This document shows, piece after piece, positions 63,754 to 64,000 of a DNA stretch of 64,000 bases. Both the position numbers and the translations under genes were made by a program. Below the pieces are notes generated by a model, which was given only the letters and a program-made list of their open reading frames with translations, made no database searches and was not told where the DNA came from. How positions within the stretch are numbered: position 1 is the first letter of the stretch; each line of letters opens with the position of its first letter. The stretch is from a virus: the IMG/VR virus record IMGVR_UViG_3300045941_000223, positions 1-64,000 of that record; one strand, given 5' to 3'.

Positions 63754-64000
63754 CAGAACGGAACCTCGTCCTCTTCGATCGTGCGCAGGGGTCGCAGCTT
63801 GGCGGGCAGCGGTACCGGCACCGGGTCGCCGTTCTCGTCGTAGTCCCAAGCCTCGACGTGGCAGGCTTCGCCATCGGCGTTCATGGCACGGGCTTCGGCT
63901 TCAGCCGCCGCCAGCGTGGCGTACCACGTGCCGCCGCTGTGGCCGTCGTTGGTGACCACCAGCCAGAACCGGCCGTCCGGGCGCTCGTCGTCCTTACCGA
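63753..64000 (-). CDS. Partial gene running off the window
   Basis: At least 82 residues, open through base 64000. RPDGRFWLVVTNDGHSGGTW, AAAEAEARAMNADGEACHVE and an acidic end give an alternating strand/helix pattern. The true start lies outside the window. Function unknown. Confidence 0.5.
   Translation of the reverse strand, partial: GKDDERPDGRFWLVVTNDGHSGGTWYATLAAAEAEARAMNADGEACHVEAWDYDENGDPVPVPLPAKLRPLRTIEEDEVPF

Noticed and set aside
1-64000. tRNA genes, integrase, attachment sites, insertion sequences
   Set aside because: I looked for cloverleaf-like segments with CCA or typical T-loop, recombinase motifs and terminal inverted repeats with a transposase, and found none I could support by eye; a dedicated tRNA search was not possible.

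Overview
The window is about 64 kb of a large, GC-rich, tailed-phage genome (or a prophage read without flanking host DNA). It encodes a contractile-tailed virion: an HK97-type head whose prohead protease and major capsid protein form one polypeptide, and a Mu-type tail with sheath, tube, frameshifted chaperone, tape measure, gpN/gpP and gp45-48-like baseplate proteins. The host is probably an alphaproteobacterium, Bradyrhizobium-like. This is an inference from base composition, the PRDExGRWTD modules and the types of small early genes (DUF3768-like, LPD29-like, DUF6927-like). I see no integrase, DNA polymerase, helicase, primase, tRNA or CRISPR array, so replication and any lysogeny genes must lie outside the window. 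Layout: (1) 215-3465, packaging (small and large terminase) with small membrane proteins. (2) 3532-5990, small adhesin-like and collagen-like proteins and a possible wall hydrolase. (3) 6010-14136, five large overlapping genes whose products share a PRDExGRWTD module near residues 64-93 but carry different enzyme-like domains: ADP-ribosyltransferase, Cys-protease-like plus GNAT, two ART-like domains, GNAT-like plus JAMM-like, and a zeta-toxin-like kinase. They look like virion cargo. (4) 14316-20763, a leftward island of small early-type genes embedded in the rightward late region. (5) 21049-31970, protease-capsid fusion, portal, a long collagen-like head protein, neck proteins, sheath, tube, and a chaperone with a programmed -1 frameshift. 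(6) 31963-49291, two paralogous tape-measure-like genes carrying peptidoglycan enzymes, then baseplate genes; the gpN-type gene appears split by a fibre module. (7) 49390-53291, tail spike and collagen/S74 fibre. (8) 53295-56058, lysis genes with two different endolysins and a terminator. (9) 56074-64000, a second leftward block of small early genes that runs off the right end. Control: the two leftward blocks share one family of promoters. Eight near-identical sites have TTGAAA/TTGCCC-like -35 and TATATA-like -10 boxes about 17 bp apart, with a 17-bp operator-like palindrome (best copy TAGGCCATGGTGGCCTA) in the spacer. A ninth operator lies beside the promoter facing the capsid gene. A small HTH protein (14562-14831) sits between two of these sites and is the obvious candidate regulator. 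Most genes overlap by ATGA or GTGA, which implies translational coupling. Strongest leads: the shared-module cargo cluster, the operator regulon, the tape-measure paralogs with swapped wall enzymes (including a tandem L,D-transpeptidase-like pair), the split gpN with about 32 repeats of 21 residues, and a frame-displaced segment inside one cargo gene.
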